NCBI GenBank assembly: GCA_022821495.1
Contig: JAJEDN010000029.1
Location: 1-50,068 of the forward strand
Source of the DNA: Candidatus Poribacteria bacterium
GTDB taxonomy: Bacteria; Poribacteria; WGA-4E; WGA-3G
Length of the DNA: 50,068 bases
Direction: 5' to 3'
Shown here: positions 25,963 through 34,793 of the stretch, piece after piece
Position numbering within the stretch: position 1 is the stretch's first letter
Layout of the letters: every line of letters begins with the position of its first letter
Translations under genes and position numbers: made by a program
The notes under the pieces: generated by a model
Told to the model about the DNA's origin: nothing
Seen by the model: only the letters and a program-made list of their open reading frames with translations
The model's database searches: none

Positions 25963-26023
25963 CTTAACCAGAAACCATCGCGAAACGTAGTGGAGCGATG
26001 CTCAGAGGACCATAGTTAAAAAT

Positions 26024-26887
26024 ATGAAGATTGGTTTACGTATTCCCGGTACAGCCCGTCAATTGCCCTTCGCAGATTTCTGCAAATGGTGTGCAGATAA
26101 CGGGTTCGATGCCGTTGACATTGGAGAAGTTACCCCCGAAATTGTCCAAACCGCGAGAGATGCCGGTCTCGCTATCGGCTCCGCGGATCTGCCTGGTACC
26201 AGAGACCTGCTCAGCGCGAAAAAATCTAAACAGAAAGCCGGTGCTTCCGCTGCACAAGCCGCAATCGAAGCCGCTGCTGATAATGATGTTCACATCATGT
26301 TCTGTGTTTTTGTGCCGGAAGATGCAAGTCTCGGTAGGGCAAAAAACTTTGATATTTGGAAAGAGACCGTTCCACCTATCGCTGAATTCGCTGCCACTAA
26401 AGGCGTAACGATCGCGGTAGAAGGATGGCCGGGTTCTGCGCCTGACTATCCCGCCCTTGGCTGCACACCAGAGATGTGGCGTGCGATGTTCGCTGAATGC
26501 GATTCTCCGGGGTTGGGGCTTAACTACGATCCGTCGCACCTTGTCAGAATCGGTATCGACTACCTACGCGCCCTGAACGAATTTGCATCTTATGTCAAAC
26601 ACGTTCACGGCAAAGATACCGCCTTCGACGAAGAAGCGCTTTATCTGCACGGCAACTTGGGACCGAGTTTCCAAAGTCCGCGCGGCTTTGGGGAAGACTG
26701 GTGGCGTTATACGATTCCGGGTGATGGTATTGTGGATTGGCTGCGAGTCGTCCAACGTTTAGAGGACGAAGGATTCGACGGTATTGTGAGTGTGGAACTT
26801 GAAGACTACCGCTATTGGCGTACGTGGGAAGCAGAATCTGACGGTTTGATCCGTTCACGCGAGTTCCTTGATGAGTTTGTCCGGTAA
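26024..26887 (+). CDS. Sugar phosphate isomerase/epimerase-like TIM barrel protein
   Basis: 287 residues of the xylose isomerase-like (AP endonuclease 2) superfamily. Metal-binding positions are recognisable: E in IAVEGWPGS, D and H in LGLNYDPSHLVR, H in VKHVHGKDT, and the final Glu in IVSVELED. Substrate cannot be told; relatives act on sugars or inositol derivatives. It may be coexpressed with the PhyH gene 65 bp downstream. The ribosome site (GAGGA) is 14 bases from the ATG, so it is weak. Confidence 0.78.
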   Translation: MKIGLRIPGTARQLPFADFCKWCADNGFDAVDIGEVTPEIVQTARDAGLAIGSADLPGTRDLLSAKKSKQKAGASAAQAAIEAAADNDVHIMFCVFVPEDASLGRAKNFDIWKETVPPIAEFAATKGVTIAVEGWPGSAPDYPALGCTPEMWRAMFAECDSPGLGLNYDPSHLVRIGIDYLRALNEFASYVKHVHGKDTAFDEEALYLHGNLGPSFQSPRGFGEDWWRYTIPGDGIVDWLRVVQRLEDEGFDGIVSVELEDYRYWRTWEAESDGLIRSREFLDEFVR

Positions 26888-26952
26888 TCCGTCTCACTTT
26901 TGCGCCCGTTCACACAGTTAGCTACACAGCAGCGCAATCAAGGAGAAATACC

Positions 26953-27882
26953 ATGAGCGAACTTCTTAATATCGGTATGGAGGCTTCGCCTGAGAAGTAT
27001 CTCCCGCACTTAATCACAGAAGAAGAACGCACCCATTTTGAAGAAAATGGCTATCTATATATACCAAATGCCCTCTCATCAGAGATGCGCGAAGAACTCA
27101 TATGTGCCGTAGATACCTTGCACAACAAAGCACTCGCCACAGGCAGGGCAAAACCTGATTCCCACTGGGGGTGGTCGGATTTCTTAGGTGCCGATGACGC
27201 GCTTTTAAATCTCGTTGACCTACCGACGACGCTCCCTAAAGTGTGGGGTATCTTGGGCTGGAATATCTACCTGTACCACGCGCACATGCACGTTAAACCC
27301 CCTGCCGCTCCAGATGCCGAAGAAGGCGAAGGATGGCTCGAATGGCACCAAGACAGCGGGCGCGTCAACATCGAGATGGAGACCCATCCGCGTCCACGTC
27401 TGTCTCTGAAAGTGGCATATTTCCTCACAGATGTCTCTGAACCCGGTCGCGGTAACTTCTATATCCGTCCGGGGAGCCATCTAAAGTCAGATATGTCGGT
27501 TCCAGAGTCCGAAATCAGCCGTGATCCGCGTGAAGGCACCGCAGATGATGTGCCTGAGGATGCGATGCCGGTCTGTGTGGAACCGGGAACCGCTGTTCTG
27601 TTCGATAGACGGCTCTGGCATTCGCGGAGTCCGAACCACTCTCAAATGACCCGGAAGGCACTCTTTTACGGCTACGGCTACCGCTGGATCCGTCCGAAAG
27701 ATGAGATGACGGTTGAACCGCTCTATGAACGCTGCGATTCGATTCGTCGGCAGCTGCTCGGTGCAGCGACCCGAAACAACGGACGCTACGTCCCTTCCGA
27801 AGACGATGTGCCGCTTCGGGGATGGCTCATCGAAAACCTCGGTGATAATCCGGCTTATGCAATGGGACCGCGGCACGCTTAA
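26953..27882 (+). CDS. Phytanoyl-CoA dioxygenase (PhyH) family protein
   Basis: 309 residues of the Fe(II)/2-oxoglutarate oxygenase family. The facial triad is H132-x-D134 (EWHQDSG) and H223 (RRLWHSRSPN). An arginine for 2-oxoglutarate is likely in the SPNHSQMTRKALF segment. The N-terminus EEERTHFEENGYLYIPNALS is the standard PhyH opening. AAGGAG is seven bases before the ATG. Substrate is unknown; PhyH expansions are common in the lineage suggested here. Confidence 0.85.
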   Translation: MSELLNIGMEASPEKYLPHLITEEERTHFEENGYLYIPNALSSEMREELICAVDTLHNKALATGRAKPDSHWGWSDFLGADDALLNLVDLPTTLPKVWGILGWNIYLYHAHMHVKPPAAPDAEEGEGWLEWHQDSGRVNIEMETHPRPRLSLKVAYFLTDVSEPGRGNFYIRPGSHLKSDMSVPESEISRDPREGTADDVPEDAMPVCVEPGTAVLFDRRLWHSRSPNHSQMTRKALFYGYGYRWIRPKDEMTVEPLYERCDSIRRQLLGAATRNNGRYVPSEDDVPLRGWLIENLGDNPAYAMGPRHA

Positions 27883-27895
27883 CTTGTAATTCCTT

Positions 27896-27920
27896 AGGGT
27901 GAGGTTGCATACCTCGCCCT
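27896..27920. terminator. Hairpin after the PhyH gene
   Basis: AGGGTGAGGT and ACCTCGCCCT form a 10-bp stem with a TGCAT loop, followed by ACGCTCTCTTTT. It could be an intrinsic terminator or a palindromic repeat. Confidence 0.5.
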
Positions 27921-27975
27921 ACGCTCTCTTTTAGCCCTTCGCTCCATATCCCATACAAACTTAGGAACATCCGCC

Positions 27976-28761
27976 ATGAAAACTGTATCACTTATTTGCA
28001 TTTTGGCAGCACTCGCGCTATCCAGTGCATTCGCCGCACCTGAATGGAAACCTTACGACGATTTTGAGGGAGATTTAGACGCAATCGACGAAACTCCCGG
28101 ACAGATACCGAATCTTGGCACGAAATGGGTTCAATTTGTTCCTGAGAAACGTTTGGAGATGGGTATCAAAGACGGCACGTTCCAGATGAGAGTCAAAAGT
28201 CCCGGTGGTCGTGATCCGGGTTTCAAACTCGTTTTTGGATGGGAGCCGCGCGACATCCTCGGTATCCAGTTCACGGTGAAGGTCGCTGAACTTTCTGATG
28301 CCGGTGGATGGTTCGGGGTGCTGTGTACCAATGAAGAACCGAACTGGAAAAATCCGAACTGGGTTTTCGGTATGTCGCCAAGCCATCAACATAACTGGGG
28401 ACCGAAAGGTGTGTTCGGTTCTGGGTCGATTGGACAACTTGGCGGTTGGCAGGCGTTCTCTTATGAAGACATCCCGGAAAACACGAATATGCTCCGAACG
28501 CTCCGTTTAGAATGGAACGACGCGAAACATGAGATGGCTGTCACCGTTGATCCGGGTGAAAAGACAGAATGGAAGAAGGACGACATTCCTTCTAACGCCG
28601 ACTTAGGCGAATTCCCGTGGTGGAGTATCTACCTCACTGCTGACCAAGAGGTTGAGGTCGCCGTTGATGATGTTTTCGTAAAATCGGAGAGTCTACCTTA
28701 CCCTGTAGAGGCCCGTGGGAAACTATCTTCACGCTGGGGCGAAATAAAGTTAGCCGATTAG
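27976..28761 (+). CDS. Secreted protein with GKLxxxWxxIK C-terminal motif
   Basis: 261 residues. A clear signal peptide (MKTVSLICILAALALSSAFA, cleaved after AFA) is followed by a beta-rich domain (YDDFEGDLDAI ... GWFGVLCTNEEPNW ... VEVAVDDVFV) that resembles LamG or DUF1080-like jelly rolls. The tail reads EARGKLSSRWGEIKLAD, matching the C-terminal motif of three other secreted proteins in the window (32894, 41317, 42325). Function is unknown; a carbohydrate-binding role is conceivable. Confidence 0.7.
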   Translation: MKTVSLICILAALALSSAFAAPEWKPYDDFEGDLDAIDETPGQIPNLGTKWVQFVPEKRLEMGIKDGTFQMRVKSPGGRDPGFKLVFGWEPRDILGIQFTVKVAELSDAGGWFGVLCTNEEPNWKNPNWVFGMSPSHQHNWGPKGVFGSGSIGQLGGWQAFSYEDIPENTNMLRTLRLEWNDAKHEMAVTVDPGEKTEWKKDDIPSNADLGEFPWWSIYLTADQEVEVAVDDVFVKSESLPYPVEARGKLSSRWGEIKLAD

Positions 28762-28836
28762 CGGACCCATACTTACAACCATAAGTCAAAGACCATATAC
28801 GTAGATCGACACGAAATGCCCAAATGAGACTCTCTC

Positions 28837-28865
28837 TTGATTATTATCAGGTTTCTGGGTATAAT
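28837..28865 (+). promoter_or_regulatory. Promoter for mdh
   Basis: -35 TTGATT (28837-28842), 17-bp spacer, exact -10 TATAAT (28860-28865). Confidence 0.65.
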
Positions 28866-28918
28866 TAGTACTGTCAATTTCAGGATAAAAACCATACAAT
28901 TTCATAATGGAGGCAGAA

Positions 28919-29845
28919 GTGGCAAGAAAAAAAATCAGTGTTATTGGTGCGGGGAATGTTGGCGCAACAGCGGCGTTCCTGATCGCACAGAAACAACTCG
29001 GGGATGTCGTCATGATTGACATCGTGGACGGGGTCCCGCAAGGTAAGGCATTGGATATGGCACAAATGGGTCCCGTAGAACTGTTTGATGCCGCAGTTGA
29101 CGGAGACCTGGACTACGCAGCAACCGCAGGTTCCGACTTGGTAATTATTACATCAGGATCCCCACGTAAACCGGGGATGACGCGCGAAGATCTGTTGCAA
29201 ACGAACGCCAATATCGTCGGCAGCGTCACAGAAAACGTTGTGAAGCACTCACCAGATACTATTATTATGATGCTCACCAATCCGTTGGACATCATGACCT
29301 ACCACGCGTGGAAGGTCTCAGGGTTCCCGTCAAATCGGGTCGTTGGACAGGCGGGTGTGTTGGATTCGGCACGGTTCCGTTATTTTATCTCACTGGAACT
29401 CGGTGTATCCGTAGAAGACATCCACGCGCTCGTCCTCGGCGGACACGGCGATACGATGGTCCCGCTCCCGCGTTATACAACCGTCAACGGTATTCCTATT
29501 CCGCAACTCATACCGGCAGACCGTATCGAAGCGATGGCACAACGGACGCGCGACGGTGGTGCTGAAATCGTCAATCTCCTGAAAACGAGTGGCTATTATG
29601 CCGCGGGTGCCTCGTTGGCACAGATGGCAGAAGCCATCATTCTGGATAAGAAACGCTTACTGCCCTGCTCTGCACACCTCACCGGTCAATACGGTATTGA
29701 TGATTTGTATATTGGGGTTCCTATCAAACTCGGTGGAGACGGCATAGAAGAGATTCTCGAAATCGAACTGACTGAAGACGAACTCGGTTCCTTACAGCAC
29801 TCCGCCCAAACCTATCGGGAAGGCATTGCGTTGTTAGGGTATTAG
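28919..29845 (+). CDS. mdh: Malate dehydrogenase (LDH-like family)
   Basis: 308 residues from GTG at 28919, chosen because GGAGG (28909-28913) is five bases upstream and MARKKISVIGAGNVG is the normal N-terminus; the ATG at 28907 overlaps that ribosome site. It interconverts malate and oxaloacetate with NAD. The dinucleotide site is GAGNVG and D34 favours NAD. The substrate loop RKPGMTR (R83, R89) specifies malate rather than lactate. The catalytic His is H176 in LGGHGDTMVP. It has its own strong promoter and a hairpin terminator. Confidence 0.93.
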   Translation: MARKKISVIGAGNVGATAAFLIAQKQLGDVVMIDIVDGVPQGKALDMAQMGPVELFDAAVDGDLDYAATAGSDLVIITSGSPRKPGMTREDLLQTNANIVGSVTENVVKHSPDTIIMMLTNPLDIMTYHAWKVSGFPSNRVVGQAGVLDSARFRYFISLELGVSVEDIHALVLGGHGDTMVPLPRYTTVNGIPIPQLIPADRIEAMAQRTRDGGAEIVNLLKTSGYYAAGASLAQMAEAIILDKKRLLPCSAHLTGQYGIDDLYIGVPIKLGGDGIEEILEIELTEDELGSLQHSAQTYREGIALLGY

Positions 29846-29905
29846 ATAATCTCGTATCCTTGTCTTTGTGTTGCCAGAAGTAGAATCAAAAAATCGTAAC
29901 AAAAT

Positions 29906-29935
29906 AGGTGGGTAAGCATAAATGCTCACCCACCT
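29906..29935. terminator. Bidirectional hairpin between mdh and the convergent gene
   Basis: A 14-bp stem with one mismatch (AGGTGGGTAAGCAT and ATGCTCACCCACCT, loop AA) sits between convergent genes. The T tract is modest. Confidence 0.6.
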
Positions 29936-29999
29936 TTGCTTTATCTGAACGGAAATAAGACACAAAACGGTAATTTCGGAAACACCATCAAATGCCAAC

Positions 30000-30605
30000 T
30001 TATGCTTTTTGTGTGACCATACTGGCGAGGATGCCGAGGAGTTTGTCGCACTGAGCGATTTGGTAGGTCGCCATATCAATGTGCAAACACTTTCCTTCCA
30101 ACTTAAGGAACAGCCAATCTATCCCTGTTGTGGAAGCCCCATAAACGCACGGAATATCATTTCCTCTCTCTGCATTAAAACGTTGGGCGGCGAGCATCTC
30201 CGCGACACACTGTCCCATACCAAGTTTCAGATCATCCTTCTTTGCTTCAACCAAAACGATGATGGGAGCCTGTAACAAATGCTGCACAGGAGATAGGCTC
30301 ACTAAAAAATCGCACACCCCGGTGAGTCCACTTTCCTCATCAACACTGAATTCAATACCCGAGAAAAAACTGATGCCGTGATTGAATTGCTCCCGGAGTT
30401 CAAAGAGAATATCGGCAACAATCAGTTCTGACTTCGCCTTCTCTGTGCCTATGGCGATTGCCAACTGCACCTTTTTGGTCAATACCTCTGTGAGATAGGA
30501 ACTCGGAACTATCGCTTCTACTTCAGCAAAGAGTGCGGCAGATTCAACGATTTCTAATTGAAACGTTGTTACGACTGTATCCAGCGTAAAATTGCTATAA
30601 GCCAT
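30000..30605 (-). CDS. PD-(D/E)XK nuclease-like hypothetical protein
   Basis: 201 residues, soluble. An acidic residue E60 in EKAKSELIVADIL, D99 in GLTGVCDFLVS and E120-A-K122 in IIVLVEAKKDD follow the alpha-beta-alpha order of the PD-(D/E)XK fold, with hydrophobic strands before the Asp and the E-x-K. Similar stand-alone proteins are frequent in cyanobacteria. No methylase or helicase partner is adjacent, so a restriction role is not supported. AGGAG precedes the ATG. Alone on the minus strand, convergent to mdh. Confidence 0.6.
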   Translation of the reverse strand: MAYSNFTLDTVVTTFQLEIVESAALFAEVEAIVPSSYLTEVLTKKVQLAIAIGTEKAKSELIVADILFELREQFNHGISFFSGIEFSVDEESGLTGVCDFLVSLSPVQHLLQAPIIVLVEAKKDDLKLGMGQCVAEMLAAQRFNAERGNDIPCVYGASTTGIDWLFLKLEGKCLHIDMATYQIAQCDKLLGILASMVTQKA

Positions 30606-30656
30606 TGGTGAAATCTCCTATGTGGCACCAATAGGATTCCAATTTAGAAGTAACGC

Positions 30657-32597
30657 CTAACTTTTATCTTTTTTCTCATCTTCGTCAACGACTTCGTATT
30701 CAGCATCAACGACATCGCTATCAGCGGCATCGGCTGCTGCCTCGTCCGCAGTAGCGGAAGGATCTCCCGGTGCAGCACCAGGATCCGCGCCCGCAGTCTG
30801 CTGATACATCAGTGCGGAGACTTCGTGCCAGACCTGCGTCAACTCATCTGTTGTGGATTGGATCTCAGCGTGGTTGTCCGCCTCTAATGCCTGCTTGACG
30901 CGTGCCACAGCAGCGTTGACCTTCTCTTTGGAAGCATCGTCTACTTTGTCCCCGAATTCACCCAGATTTTTCTCCGTCTCGTAAACCATAGAATCAGCAC
31001 GGTTACGAGCCTCAACTTGTTCACGTTTCTGCTGATCCTCTTCCGCGTGTGCTTCGGCATCTTTCACCATCTGGTCAATCTCAGCTTCGCTAAGCCCAGA
31101 GGACGCAGTAATGGTAATCTTCTGCTCTTTGCCGGTTGCGGTATCTTTGGCGGACACGTTAAGGATACCGTTCGCGTCAATATCAAAAGTCACCTCAATC
31201 TGTGGCACGCCTCTCGGTGCTGGCGGTATCTCACTCAAACGGAAACGTCCGATGGTCTTATTGTAAACCGCCTGTTCCCGTTCGCCTTGAAGGACGTGCA
31301 CATCGACCGATGTCTGATTGTTTTCAGCCGTCGTGAAGGTATTCGATTTCTTAGTAGGGATCGTTGTATTTCTATCAATCAATCGTGTGAACATTCCACC
31401 GAGTGTCTCAATCCCAAGCGAAAGTGGTGTGACATCTAACAATAGAATATCTTTGACCTCTTCATCACCCGCGAGGACACCGCCCTGAATAGCAGCACCG
31501 ATAGCGACGACTTCATCCGGATTGACCCCTTTGTGCGGCTCTTTCCCGAAAAGTTGTTCCACCGCTTCCTGCACTTTCGGCATCCGTGTCTGTCCACCGA
31601 CAAGGATAACTTCGTCGATGTCAGAGGGTTGCATCTCAGCATCAGCGAGCGCCTGTCGACAGGGTTCGAGGGAACGCTGGACCAAGTTATCTGTAATTTG
31701 CTCCAACTTTGCGCGGGTAAGCGTCAAGTTAAGGTGCTTCGGACCGCTGGCATCAACGGTAACAAAGGGTAGATTGATATCCGTCTGCAGTGTGGTGGAG
31801 AGTTCGCACTTTGCGGTCTCTGCCGCCTCTTTCAAGCGTTGCAACGCCATCTGATCGTTGCGGAGGTCGATCCCTTGGCTGCTGAGGAATTCCTGTGCCA
31901 TCCAGTCAATAATCACTTGATCGAAGTCGTCACCGCCGAGGTGTGTATCGCCGTTCGTGCTTTTCACCTCAAAAACACCATCTCCGATCTCCAGAATAGA
32001 GATGTCAAACGTACCGCCACCGAGGTCATAAACAGCAATCTTCTTGTCGCCTTCATTTTGTAACCCGTAGGCGAGCGATGCAGCAGTCGGTTCATTGATA
32101 ATCCGCTCGACCTCTAACCCAGCGATTTTACCTGCGTCCTGCGTCGCCTGGCGTTGGGAATCGTTAAAATAGGCAGGCACGGTGATAACCGCTTTCGTGA
32201 CATCCTCACCGAGATATGCCTCAGCGGTCTCTTTCATTCTCCGTAAGACCATAGCGGAGATTTCGGGTGGCGAGTAATCCTTGCCATCAATATTTACAGC
32301 GATATCGCCATCTTTATCGGCTTTTAATTCATACGGGACACGCGAAGCATCATCACCGATCTCACTATGTTTTCGTCCCATAAATCTTTTAATCGAAAAA
32401 ATTGTATTTTCAGGATTCGTGGTGGCTTGTCTTTTGGCAACCAGCCCGACCGGACGTTCTCCTTCTTTGGTAAAAGCGACAACCGAAGGGGTCGTCCGAT
32501 TCCCTTCTGCGTTTTCGATCACCTTAGCGTCGCCACTCTCTAAGACAGCGACACATGAATTTGTTGTTCCTAAATCAATTCCAATGACTTTGCTCAT
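30657..32597 (-). CDS. dnaK: Chaperone protein DnaK (Hsp70)
   Basis: 646 residues, full length. The ATPase domain opens with [16 protein letters not shown] and has the phosphate motif [14 protein letters not shown] near 195. Other hallmarks are [12 protein letters not shown], the linker [19 protein letters not shown] (near 385) and the substrate-binding domain ([15 protein letters not shown]). The C-terminus is the usual acidic tail. It refolds proteins with DnaJ and GrpE, but neither gene is adjacent, which differs from the common grpE-dnaK-dnaJ order. GGAG precedes the ATG, and no CIRCE element is present upstream. Confidence 0.98.
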   Translation of the reverse strand: MSKVIGIDLGTTNSCVAVLESGDAKVIENAEGNRTTPSVVAFTKEGERPVGLVAKRQATTNPENTIFSIKRFMGRKHSEIGDDASRVPYELKADKDGDIAVNIDGKDYSPPEISAMVLRRMKETAEAYLGEDVTKAVITVPAYFNDSQRQATQDAGKIAGLEVERIINEPTAASLAYGLQNEGDKKIAVYDLGGGTFDISILEIGDGVFEVKSTNGDTHLGGDDFDQVIIDWMAQEFLSSQGIDLRNDQMALQRLKEAAETAKCELSTTLQTDINLPFVTVDASGPKHLNLTLTRAKLEQITDNLVQRSLEPCRQALADAEMQPSDIDEVILVGGQTRMPKVQEAVEQLFGKEPHKGVNPDEVVAIGAAIQGGVLAGDEEVKDILLLDVTPLSLGIETLGGMFTRLIDRNTTIPTKKSNTFTTAENNQTSVDVHVLQGEREQAVYNKTIGRFRLSEIPPAPRGVPQIEVTFDIDANGILNVSAKDTATGKEQKITITASSGLSEAEIDQMVKDAEAHAEEDQQKREQVEARNRADSMVYETEKNLGEFGDKVDDASKEKVNAAVARVKQALEADNHAEIQSTTDELTQVWHEVSALMYQQTAGADPGAAPGDPSATADEAAADAADSDVVDAEYEVVDEDEKKDKS

Positions 32598-32629
32598 TTT
32601 CTATTCTCCTCTGTATGAATAATTTTGAG

Positions 32630-32658
32630 ATTATATCAGTAGTTATCAGTTGTCAGAA
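32630..32658 (-). promoter_or_regulatory. dnaK promoter
   Basis: On the minus strand an exact TATAAT (32630-32635) lies 17 bp from TTCTGA. The -35 region falls within a copy of the AGTTATC intergenic repeat, so that repeat family may contribute to this promoter. Confidence 0.5.
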
Positions 32659-32798
32659 AAATGGCTATCGTCTGTCGGTTGTCAGAAAGAGGGTTAAGAT
32701 AGTCCGAGTGTCTCTTACTCTCACTGCGAGGCAAACTGAAAGGTTTTTCGCAGAAAAATCGTATTGAAAACTGATAACCATTTACAAAATAGCGTGCA

Positions 32799-32871
32799 AT
32801 ATCCGTGCCAATATTATTCGCTTGAAACAGCTGAAATTCCTACTGAATGTCTGCCAAATTGGCACGGATAT
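32799..32871. other. 13-bp perfect inverted repeat between dnaK and the LamG gene
   Basis: ATATCCGTGCCAA (32799-32811) and TTGGCACGGATAT (32859-32871) are exact complements separated by 47 bases. This lies between a gene start and the end of another minus-strand gene. It is not CIRCE. It could be a stem at the 3' end of the LamG transcript or a small palindromic element. Confidence 0.5.
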
Positions 32872-32893
32872 AAAAATGAGGTCAGTTCACAAG

Positions 32894-33700
32894 TCATTTT
32901 GACTGACTGCGAACATCATACCTCTGTTTTAGGAGCCCCCACGTCGTCGGCAATTTCGCATCAGGATCAACCGCCAATATCTCTTGGATACCGCCTTGAA
33001 TCTCTTTAATCTCATCTTGTGAGAGTCCACGGTCAAAGAGCGCGAAATCATCAATAATACCGTTATAGTAGCGATTGAGTGCCGGTGGTTCCTCAGTACC
33101 GAGCATAAGCGGTGCATCAATCGGCACCAGTTTATCGCCAGTCTTCGGGTAATCTATCAACACCTCACCATCGAGATAGATCGTCCACCACTTCCCACTC
33201 TGGAAGGAAACCGCAACATGCTGCCATTTATCCTTGACGACATCGCGCGGGCTTTGTGCGGGGACATTCCGTCCACCGGTCAATTTCCATCCCATCCATA
33301 TAAAACCGTCCGGATGGAGCAGTACCTCAAAAAATTCTTGCACATCCGGTCCCTTCGCAGCGATCAATTGCCACGTACCAGGTCCCGCTTCGAGGGTGGG
33401 TTTAATCCAAGCGACAATGGTAATGCCGTCGGTAAATTCAAATGCGTTAGAATGCTCTACCCGAACAATCCCATCCTTTCCACCAAAATTAACAGCCTTC
33501 CCGAATTTACCGTCGGTCCACGAGGTATCGCCCTCTAATTTCCCATCCTGTTTGTTACCAGACAGATCCTTGACTGCCTTACCGGCTCCCTCTTCAAAAG
33601 CGAAATAGACGACTAAACCTTCCAATTCTGCGGCTGTGCCAACACCTTGAAAACTCCCTATCAGATACACAGCACACAAGCCCATTAAAAATTGACGCAT
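32894..33700 (-). CDS. Secreted LamG-domain protein with GKL-type C-terminal motif
   Basis: 268 residues. A signal peptide (about 1-23, ending VGTAAE) is followed by one LamG/concanavalin-like domain of about 200 residues: LVVYFAFEEGAGKAVKDLSGN, DGITIVAWIKPT, KWQHVAVSFQSGKWWTIYLDGE and IDDFALFDRGLSQDEIKEI are standard. The tail is AVDPDAKLPTTWGLLKQ, a diverged version of the motif shared with 27976, 41317 and 42325. LamG domains often bind glycans. GGAGG is six bases before the ATG. Confidence 0.85.
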   Translation of the reverse strand: MRQFLMGLCAVYLIGSFQGVGTAAELEGLVVYFAFEEGAGKAVKDLSGNKQDGKLEGDTSWTDGKFGKAVNFGGKDGIVRVEHSNAFEFTDGITIVAWIKPTLEAGPGTWQLIAAKGPDVQEFFEVLLHPDGFIWMGWKLTGGRNVPAQSPRDVVKDKWQHVAVSFQSGKWWTIYLDGEVLIDYPKTGDKLVPIDAPLMLGTEEPPALNRYYNGIIDDFALFDRGLSQDEIKEIQGGIQEILAVDPDAKLPTTWGLLKQRYDVRSQSK

Positions 33701-33819
33701 GAGTAGCCTCCAGTCCTATAGGGGTGCGAAGTTGTTACGGCACCCGGAGCGTGCCTACGACTTTTATAGTAAAGTTTAGAATTAATTAGACACCTCACAT
33801 CAAAGCGATTCCGATCTTA

Positions 33820-33868
33820 TTCCCCCCTGATAAGGGGGTGTTTTTGCTGGGGTGTTTCCCCTAGGGGG
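33820..33868. terminator. CCCCC/GGGGG hairpin with T tract
   Basis: CCCCCC-TGATAA-GGGGG (~33822-33838) followed by TGTTTTT reads as an intrinsic terminator on the plus strand, with a second small palindrome CCCCTAGGGG next to it. No plus-strand gene ends close by, so it may be a repeat. Confidence 0.35.
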
Positions 33869-33939
33869 GTTATCTTCGTAAAAGTGTTCATTTATTTTCG
33901 GATTTTACTATAATCAATTTACATTATGTTAAACGATAC

Positions 33940-33964
33940 GGGCGGATGCGAAAACACCCGCCCT
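33940..33964 (-). terminator. Hairpin downstream of the second PhyH gene
   Basis: GGGCGGATG and CACCCGCCC form a 9-bp stem with one mismatch, ~20 bases past the minus-strand stop codon at 33985. The T tract is weak. Confidence 0.45.
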
Positions 33965-33984
33965 TTAAGCACTAATATGTATCT

Positions 33985-34698
33985 CTAAGCAAACGGGAAT
34001 GTGCCTTGATACCCGCGCGGTCGAGAGACATGCCAAACGCCTTCATACATCGGGGTTACCTGATAATGGCACACAACATTGCTCCGCTCCATATCGTCGC
34101 GTTCTTTTGCCCCTTGATGCGGGATATGGTTGATGAACACCACACAATCGCCCGCTTTCGGATACAGAATAACGTGTTCTTGTGCTTCACACCACTCTTC
34201 AAATTTAGGACGATCTAATGGATAGAGATGTGGTGGTTCCGACAGGTGTCCACCTTTGATAAACTTAAGATGCCCTTCACCGGGGGCGTTATCCTGAAAA
34301 TAGTACGTCGTGTTAATCCCGACGGGTGCCATCGCAAATGGATGCTCTTCGACATACCGTTGCTCTTGCCAGTAGCCGTAAAAATCCATGTGCCACTCTT
34401 GGAGATAGGGACCTGGATTAATGTGGGCGCGTAGGCTCCGCAGCTGACACTGCTTACCCATTAAACCTTCAAGGTAAGGGCGGACACTCGGATGCCCAAC
34501 AAGTGGCGCGTAAGTATCCGGTTCGCGGTCGAGCAAGCTATCAAACCACATATTGCCGACAGCGTTTAAGCCTTCCTCCCACCCCTGTTCCCGCGCATAG
34601 TTAACGCGCTGACGGATATTTTCCGTCTCTTCTGGTGACAACGCACCCTCTATTAAAACAAAACCTTGCTGTTGCAGTTTCGCGAGTTCGTTTTTCAT
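33985..34698 (-). CDS. Phytanoyl-CoA dioxygenase (PhyH) family protein
   Basis: 237 residues. The iron triad is H103-x-D105 (LQEWHMDFYG) and H194 (NHIPHQGAKE). LAKLQQQGFVLIEGALSPEE at the N-terminus is standard. Its ATGAAA start lies directly after the right end of the ORF-less IS element, and no ribosome site is seen in between. Beyond the element's other end (35071-35105, minus strand) comes AAGGAG, then ATGGCAGACATCAAG, encoding MADIK. This fits a native N-terminus of MADIK..., so the insertion may have cut off the original start and ribosome site. Confidence 0.85.
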   Translation of the reverse strand: MKNELAKLQQQGFVLIEGALSPEETENIRQRVNYAREQGWEEGLNAVGNMWFDSLLDREPDTYAPLVGHPSVRPYLEGLMGKQCQLRSLRAHINPGPYLQEWHMDFYGYWQEQRYVEEHPFAMAPVGINTTYYFQDNAPGEGHLKFIKGGHLSEPPHLYPLDRPKFEEWCEAQEHVILYPKAGDCVVFINHIPHQGAKERDDMERSNVVCHYQVTPMYEGVWHVSRPRGYQGTFPFA

Positions 34699-34758
34699 CT
34701 AATCTTCGGGCAGAAGACCCCATCCTTTAGGTTGGGGAGGAATGCCCGCCTCCTTTTT

Positions 34759-34787
34759 TTGACAAATAACCACAAAAATGGTATACT
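34759..34787 (+). promoter_or_regulatory. Strong promoter inside the ORF-less element
   Basis: -35 TTGACA (34759-34764), exact 17-bp spacer, -10 TATACT (34782-34787). It points toward the far end of the element, and no protein can be translated from it. Confidence 0.7.
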
Positions 34788-34793
34788 ATTCTT

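Noticed and set aside
32598..32700. CIRCE operator before dnaK
   Set aside because: No TTAGCACTC-N9-GAGTGCTAA or near match on either strand in the leader.
32859..32880. Sigma-54 promoter at TTGGCACGGATAT
   Set aside because: TGGCAC is present but no GC dinucleotide lies ten bases beyond GG, so the -12 element is missing. The same holds for TTGGCACG at 43281.
33766..33800. AGTAAAGTTTAGAATTAATTAGACA as a second copy of 776-803
   Set aside because: The match to the segment near 776-803 is partial and AT-rich, too weak without more copies.
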